Positions 59,638 to 64,000 of a stretch of 64,000 nt of DNA are shown in pieces. Below the pieces are notes generated by a model. The model was not told where the DNA came from. It was given only the letters and a program-made list of their open reading frames with translations, and searched no databases. The position numbers and the translations under genes were made by a program. Each line of letters opens with the position of its first letter. The stretch's first letter is position 1. The DNA is from Methanofollis ethanolicus (GTDB taxonomy: Archaea > Halobacteriota > Methanomicrobia > Methanomicrobiales > Methanofollaceae): NCBI RefSeq assembly GCF_001571385.1, contig NZ_BCNW01000001.1, positions 1,550,001-1,614,000 of the forward strand. Reading direction: 5' to 3'.

Positions 59638-61032
59638 TCAATACCCCACCACCTCCCTCCCCTCCCATTTCACAAACCCCCTCTGCACGATCCCCCACCC
59701 AACTCCCACCAGCACCACCGACGCCACCGCATACCAGGGGTTCATGAAGGAGAGGACGAGGAGGGCGACAAGGGGGATGCCCAGCGCAAGGAGGTGGAGG
59801 ACGAGCACCCGCGGGTCGTAGAGGAGGACATTCGGGGAGAGGCCGGTCAGGTGGACTGTCACCGCGAGGCCGTAGAAGGAGACCGAGAGGCAGAGCACCA
59901 GGGCGGGGAGGAGGTGCGCCGCCTCTCCCGTAAGGACGGTGACGAGGGCGATGAAGGCGGCCGGGATGAGTTGCAGCACCGCGAAACTGCAGACCTTGCT
60001 CTTCATGACGTCGGCGACGCCGAGGGGCAGGCAGGCGTACGGCCCGAAGCTGTCGAACATTGTGAGCCAGATGTACATCGTCGAGGCGACCACGCCGGTG
60101 AGGGCCGAGAAGAGGAGGAGGATGCCGGACGCCGGGAGGAAGGGGCCGAGGAGGGAGAGGAAGAACCAGATGACCCCAAGAGGGATGAGGAAGGAGAAGA
60201 GGGTCTGGCCGACGGCGCTGCCGCTCCGGAGCAGGTCGATGCAGTCCTTCGCGGCGAGGGCGGGGTACGGGAAGAGGGAGAAGTGCCGGGTAAGGGGTGC
60301 GAGCATCTCCCTGTGGTGCTTCGCCCGCGCCGCGGCCTCCGAGCGCAGTAGGGCGATGGAGAGGGCGGCAGGGAGGAGGACGACGGCGCACGCCGCAAGG
60401 AGCGTCACCGGGGAGAAGGCGCGGAAGAGGGCCAGAGGGAGGAAGAGAGAGACGCCGCCGAGGTGGGCCACCACACCGGCACCGGCGAGGAGCACAGAGA
60501 CCGCGACGAGCACCCACTTCGAGCGGGTATAGACCATCGAGAGGAAGAACGCCGCGGAGAGGCCGGTGAGGAAGGAGAGGGAGAGAGTGAGGAGGAGAAG
60601 CGCCGGCGTCGCCAGCGGGATGCCGGCAAAAGGTGCGGCGAGGGCGAACCCTGCGACAAAGGGGAGCACCCAGAGCACGAAGTAGTAGACCGTGTCCTTC
60701 ACCACAAAGTTCAGGAAGATGACCCTCTCGGATACGGGCAGGGTGCGGGCCGCATAGGCAAGAGTGCTCGCCTGCCCGAACCGCCTCTCCATCACCTCGT
60801 TCATGAGGAGGCCGAATGCCCCGACCATCAGGCCGAGCAGAAGAAAGAGGGCGTGCGTCACCAGGGCGAGGTCGCCGAAGGGGAGGAGTGGCCTGATGAG
60901 AGGGAGGAGGAAGGAACCCATGAAGGCGATGGCGAAGATCAGCACCGGATAGAGGGCGAAGCTGAGGCTCCCGAACATCGTGGAGTGGACCCGCCACTCC
61001 TCCTTCATCATGGCGGAGAAGAGTTCAAACAT
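59638..61032 (-). CDS. ABC-2-type exporter permease
   Basis: A 464-residue membrane protein with ten or more hydrophobic helices distributed over the length (for example LVIFAIAFMGSFLLPLIRPLL, FFLSMVYTRSKWVL, GVIWFFLSLLGPFLPAS). The N-terminal MFELFSAMMKEEWRVHSTMFG is the usual cytoplasmic start of ABC-2 permeases. ATG 61032 overlaps the end of the ATPase gene by eight bases; AGGAC precedes it weakly. It forms an exporter with that ATPase. The substrate is unknown. Confidence 0.85.
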   Translation of the reverse strand: MFELFSAMMKEEWRVHSTMFGSLSFALYPVLIFAIAFMGSFLLPLIRPLLPFGDLALVTHALFLLLGLMVGAFGLLMNEVMERRFGQASTLAYAARTLPVSERVIFLNFVVKDTVYYFVLWVLPFVAGFALAAPFAGIPLATPALLLLTLSLSFLTGLSAAFFLSMVYTRSKWVLVAVSVLLAGAGVVAHLGGVSLFLPLALFRAFSPVTLLAACAVVLLPAALSIALLRSEAAARAKHHREMLAPLTRHFSLFPYPALAAKDCIDLLRSGSAVGQTLFSFLIPLGVIWFFLSLLGPFLPASGILLLFSALTGVVASTMYIWLTMFDSFGPYACLPLGVADVMKSKVCSFAVLQLIPAAFIALVTVLTGEAAHLLPALVLCLSVSFYGLAVTVHLTGLSPNVLLYDPRVLVLHLLALGIPLVALLVLSFMNPWYAVASVVLVGVGWGIVQRGFVKWEGREVVGY

Positions 61033-61750
61033 GGCTGTCCTGCCTGACAAGGGAGAGGAAGTACTCGTTGAGGTGCCGGCCCTGCTCCGTGACCCCGGCC
61101 ACGCTGCCGGTCGAAAGAAGTTTGCCCCTGTGGAGTACGGCAAAGTCCGAGCAGATCTCCTCCGCGATCTCCAGGATGTGCGTGGAGATGAAGACGGTGT
61201 TGCCCTTCTTCACGTACCCGGTCAGGTAGTCCTTCACTCTCTCCTGCATGATGGGGTCAAAGTTGATGAGAGGTTCGTCGATCAGGGCGAGCACCGGGTG
61301 GTGGAGGAATGCCTGGGCAAACATCAGTTTCTGCCGCGTGCCGCGGGAGAGGTCCTTGCAGAGCACGTCGCGCTTGTCCTCGAACTCCAGGTAATCGAAC
61401 CACCACGCCATCTCTTCCTCGATGTCGGGGATCTTTCTGATGGCGCCGACGAGGCGGAGGTACTCTTCGGAGGTGAGAAAACTCGGCGGCGTCTCCTGCT
61501 CGGGTATGATCCCGACCCGTGAGCGCACCCCCACAGGGTCTGCCACGACGTCCATGCCGAGCACCGTCGCCGCACCGCCCGACGGCCGCACCTGCCCGGT
61601 CAGCAGTTTGATCATCGTGGTCTTCCCGGACCCATTGGGGCCAAGAAGCCCGAAGAGCGCTCCCTGCTCGACCGAGAGGGTGACATTGTCCAGTGCGGTG
61701 GTCTCCCCGTAGACCTTCGTGAGGTTTCGTACATTCAGTATGGCGGTCAC
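61025..61750 (-). CDS. ABC transporter ATP-binding protein
   Basis: A 241-residue ATPase. Walker A is LLGPNGSGKTT (about 34-44), the signature is LSRGTRQKL (the usual LSGGQ varied, as in some ABC-2 exporters), Walker B is LALIDEP, and the switch His is in FISTHILEIAEE. The start is taken as GTG 61750 (VTAILNVRNLTKVYG) because GGAG lies about eight bases before it; a TTG 14 codons earlier is less likely. It is translationally coupled to the permease. Confidence 0.9.
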   Translation of the reverse strand: MTAILNVRNLTKVYGETTALDNVTLSVEQGALFGLLGPNGSGKTTMIKLLTGQVRPSGGAATVLGMDVVADPVGVRSRVGIIPEQETPPSFLTSEEYLRLVGAIRKIPDIEEEMAWWFDYLEFEDKRDVLCKDLSRGTRQKLMFAQAFLHHPVLALIDEPLINFDPIMQERVKDYLTGYVKKGNTVFISTHILEIAEEICSDFAVLHRGKLLSTGSVAGVTEQGRHLNEYFLSLVRQDSHV

Positions 61751-61930
61751 GCGTGCGTCTCCAGAATCAGGTGGATGCTCGCGATGTATCAATATTTTTA
61801 AATTATCCTGGGACAGAAAGGGGAGAGAATATCGAATGGTTTTTCTATCGTACCCTGCACTTGCGGTACGCTACATCGTCCGGCCCCCCGTCTCTCTCGG
61901 TGCCTGCTCCGGGGCCATGGTCATCTTCAT

Positions 61931-62389
61931 TCAGACCACGATTTTTTTCTTGCTGTACCCTGCCACCGCCATCCCGCTGTACTGGATTGTGTGCCCCCTG
62001 AGCGCCTCTCTCAACTCCGCTCCGGTCGCGCCGCCAGGGAGATCGAGAGGGGTGTCGGTCCCATAGAGGTTGAAGTAATACTCGTGGGCCGCCCCCTCGG
62101 GCAGGCAGGGCCCGCTGTACCCGATAGTCCCGAGGTCGTTCATTCCCTGCCGTGCCGAAATAGGGGATGAAACCTCAATTTTCCGGGGAATCCCTTCAGG
62201 TATGACATCAGTCGCCCTGATATTCCAGATGAGCCAGTGATCGACCTTCGCACCGGGGTCCGTGAGAATGACCGCAAAATAGGGTGACTCCAACCGGGAA
62301 ATACGAATTTTCGGTGATATGTCCTCGCCGTCGCAGGTGTGCCTCGTCGGGAAGGCATTGAATCCGATCTCTACGATGGGGTTTTCCAT
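61931..62389 (-). CDS. YbhB/YbcL-type phosphatidylethanolamine-binding protein (PEBP)
   Basis: A 152-residue soluble protein. Family motifs are FPTRHTCDGEDISPKIRIS (the D-G-x-D-x-S-P ligand site), FAVILTDPGAKVDHWLIWNI and GYSGPCLPEGAAHEYYFNLYGTD. PEBPs bind phospholipid or nucleotide-like ligands; the role in archaea is unknown. GGAGGTATCGAGG lies before ATG 62389. The right end of the TnpB transposon sits about 30 bases upstream, so its promoter may lie in or be altered by the transposon. Confidence 0.88.
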   Translation of the reverse strand: MENPIVEIGFNAFPTRHTCDGEDISPKIRISRLESPYFAVILTDPGAKVDHWLIWNIRATDVIPEGIPRKIEVSSPISARQGMNDLGTIGYSGPCLPEGAAHEYYFNLYGTDTPLDLPGGATGAELREALRGHTIQYSGMAVAGYSKKKIVV

Positions 62390-62421
62390 CCTCGATACCT
62401 CCGCAAGAGTATCGCACATAG

Positions 62422-62470
62422 TATGTCAACTACCCCGCACCTGTTGGGCGTGGCTTGTACCTGCACTCTT
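62422..62470 (-). ncRNA. 3' guide-RNA (omega/reRNA) end of TnpB element
   Basis: Directly after the tnpB stop on the minus strand: AGCCACGCCCAACAGGTG, then CGGGGTAGTTGACAT. A GC-rich hairpin and the terminal TAGTTGACAT are typical of the right end from which TnpB's guide RNA is made (family knowledge). The RNA would extend upstream into tnpB and its guide downstream into the flank toward the PEBP gene. Exact ends are not determined. Confidence 0.55.
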
Positions 62471-63572
62471 ACGAATGCGCTCCATTTGGCTGGTTGACAG
62501 ACAGCCTGCTCAGGCACGATATACCCGCCTGAGCAATGTTTCGAGCAGCATTGAGGTCAGCATGGAGTTGAAAGCCACATTTCCGGCACCTGAACGACGA
62601 GCCTTCCCGGTTTCCTTTGTAGGTATGCCCACACACCGAACACTTTTGCGAGGTGTATCGGGCATCAACGAGAACAACCTGCTTTCCCAGAGCCTCGGCC
62701 TTGTACCGGAGGAACTGTTCGAGTTCGTAGAACGACCAGGTGTTCAGCTTTCGTTTAAACTCCCTACCTCTCCGCTTCTGAACCCGGATCTTCGAGAGGT
62801 CTTCCAGTGCAAAGACCGTGTACTCAGAGTTCACAATCTGCTTCGAGATACAGTGATTCACATCAGTCACAAACCGTCTTTCCCGTCCGGCCATCCTGCG
62901 GAGTTTCCGCTGTGCCGACCGGGTGCCTCCGGACTGCAACTCCTGACGGAGATGAGCGTACTTCGACCGAACGCACTTCACCTGCCGAGAGTTGAAAAAA
63001 GTGTTGTCGGAACAAACAGCAACATTCACGATCCCCCGGTCAATCCCGAGCACCTTAACCTCCTGCACCGGCTCCACGTCCGGATGTTCCATCGAGATGT
63101 GGAGGTAAAACACCTTCTTCCTCCGATCATAGGAGAGCGTCGAAGAGGTGACAGTCCAGGAGAGGTAATTACGATGATACCCGGAGATTGGGACCGTCGC
63201 CTTGATCCGTCCTCGCACCGATGCAATGGTCGCAAGACCATGCACCGGGTTCACTGTGATGACCCGCTGGTTGTATCGCATTGCAGCAAGCGGTTTTCGT
63301 TCTGGTATGGTCTTACACTTCACGGCTTTCAGGGCTTCACACGCGCAGTCTCGCGCACCCTGTACCAGAGAGGACGGGAGATCAGGTACAGCCTCACGAA
63401 CAACCTTGTATGTTGCCTTGTGGTTCTCCACCTTGTTCCACGTATGGTTCTCGAACCCCCACTGTGCAGAGGCAGAGAACGCAGCGGAATAGGCCCTCAT
63501 CGTATCAAGGAGAGCAGAAGAACCGCCATCGGGCAACAGAAGTTTGAACGTGATTGTCCTGATCACATGCAT
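62469..63572 (-). CDS. tnpB: RNA-guided nuclease TnpB
   Basis: A 367-residue protein with a complete RuvC triad: Asp178 (VLGIDRGIVNVAV), Glu257 (FALEDLSKIR) and Asp339 (LHADLNAARN). The zinc finger is C311-C314 / C329-C332. The N-terminal OrfB helix-turn-helix region (MHVIRTITFK...) is typical. It should cut DNA guided by the RNA from the element's right end, favouring element retention. ATG 63572 (MHVIRTITFK) matches the family start; longer in-frame starts run through the transposon's left end. No frameshift. Confidence 0.92.
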   Translation of the reverse strand: MHVIRTITFKLLLPDGGSSALLDTMRAYSAAFSASAQWGFENHTWNKVENHKATYKVVREAVPDLPSSLVQGARDCACEALKAVKCKTIPERKPLAAMRYNQRVITVNPVHGLATIASVRGRIKATVPISGYHRNYLSWTVTSSTLSYDRRKKVFYLHISMEHPDVEPVQEVKVLGIDRGIVNVAVCSDNTFFNSRQVKCVRSKYAHLRQELQSGGTRSAQRKLRRMAGRERRFVTDVNHCISKQIVNSEYTVFALEDLSKIRVQKRRGREFKRKLNTWSFYELEQFLRYKAEALGKQVVLVDARYTSQKCSVCGHTYKGNREGSSFRCRKCGFQLHADLNAARNIAQAGISCLSRLSVNQPNGAHS

Positions 63573-63690
63573 ATGCTGATCATGGTAACACAAAACGATA
63601 TCGGAGGTGAAAAGGGCAATACCTCGCCGCACCTGTTGGCCGGGGTCTCCCTGCCCATTTAGATGAAAGGGGGTGCGGGTCGCACCACGA

Positions 63691-64000
63691 TCAGATCCTG
63701 ATATCCTCCACATTGCTGTTCTGGATATAGCGGTACACCCCGGCCATGTCATAGGAGTGGTCGGCAATATAGGTCCTGACCTCGATGTACCTGTTGAACT
63801 TCTGCACATAGTCGTTGTGCTGCCTGATCAAGTCGGTATATCTCTGGTGGTCGCGGTCCCACTCATCCCGCGTCTCGTAAGTGCCGTGCGTGAGACTCTC
63901 TTTGAGGTCCTCGATCTCGTCCCGCCACTCCTCCATCCTGGCACTCATATAGGGAAGACGGTCGTCGATCTTCTGGTAGACCCCTGTGATGCGGGTGACA
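63691..64000 (-). CDS. Coiled-coil protein, C-terminal part (5' end outside window)
   Basis: An open minus-strand frame from the window edge to a stop at 63691: VTRITGVYQKIDDRLPYMSA...RYIEVRTYIADHSYDMAGVYRYIQ. It is charged and helical with heptad-like hydrophobics (about 15-70). There is no identifiable domain. The frame continues open to base 64000, so an internal ATG at 63948 need not be the start. Confidence 0.6.
   Translation of the reverse strand, partial: VTRITGVYQKIDDRLPYMSARMEEWRDEIEDLKESLTHGTYETRDEWDRDHQRYTDLIRQHNDYVQKFNRYIEVRTYIADHSYDMAGVYRYIQNSNVEDIRI

Larger units (their letters stand above)
62420..63660 (-). mobile_element. TnpB-only transposon (IS200/IS605 group, IS1341-like)
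   Basis: About 1.24 kb. It contains tnpB but no tnpA, so it would depend on a transposase in trans. Subterminal hairpin-like sequences with the same 13-base core CCGCACCTGTTGG occur at both ends (62435-62447 at the right end, 63627-63639 at the left end), as plus-strand direct repeats. The outer limits are approximate because this group makes no target duplication. Confidence 0.75.

Overview
The window is from a methanogenic archaeon, most likely of the order Methanomicrobiales (Methanofollis/Methanoculleus-like; this placement is inference). The support is a methanogenesis marker protein 14 gene, secreted DUF3821, PKD and PQQ-repeat proteins, many archaeal type IV pilins, archaeal-style promoters with some leaderless starts, and a C5-pathway tetrapyrrole operon of the kind that feeds siroheme, cobamide and F430. 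Housekeeping genes are GC-rich. The accessory stretches (about 4.5-6.9, 11-18.5, 31.7-41 and 57.5-59.6 kb) are less so and carry repeats, broken mobile elements and defence-like genes.

Layout. 1-10.8 kb: end of argF, a marker-14 operon, a cysteine-containing HTH regulator divergent from two paralogous FMN-binding-fold proteins, a solitary SIR2-domain gene behind a 28-bp near-perfect palindrome, argG, and a secreted propeller/cohesin-like/PKD protein. 11-18.5 kb: methyltransferases, a universal stress protein, an MFS exporter divergent from a TrmB-like regulator, and a decayed stretch. 18.5-38.4 kb: a surface-appendage island. It has one minus-strand operon (DUF3821 protein, transglutaminase-like protein lacking its catalytic Cys, secretion ATPase, TadC-like platform protein, pilin-like protein), a plus-strand array of six type IV pilins, three more pilins further on, a PQQ-repeat protein, and an OGG-type DNA glycosylase between pilins. 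A 14-bp palindrome, TTGWTAWWWATCAA or close to it, recurs upstream of five transcription units here. 38.4-41 kb: nested repeats and a broken insertion sequence, then an unrecorded 56-residue coiled-coil protein. 41-50 kb: carAB, an iron-sulfur flavoprotein, a thioredoxin-like protein, beta-carbonic anhydrase and ilvD. 50-56 kb: met8-like, hemA, hemB, hemL, hemC and cobA in one overlapping operon without hemD. 56-64 kb: a membrane protein, tRNA-Gly(GCC), an HTH regulator divergent from a nucleoside-deoxyribosyltransferase-like protein, an ABC exporter, a PEBP protein, a TnpB-only transposon with its 3' guide-RNA end, and a gene running off the edge.

The most distinctive structure is a family of about 350-bp non-coding elements with terminal inverted repeats (GAG..ATCCCAAAACT) and 3-bp target duplications, present in six copies. 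At three copies the neighbouring gene's stop codon is formed across the element's first bases. In one case the pre-insertion stop codon is restored exactly. One copy is split by a roughly 1-kb transposon whose transposase is frameshifted. A second, looser GC-rich repeat family is scattered through the same intergenic regions.
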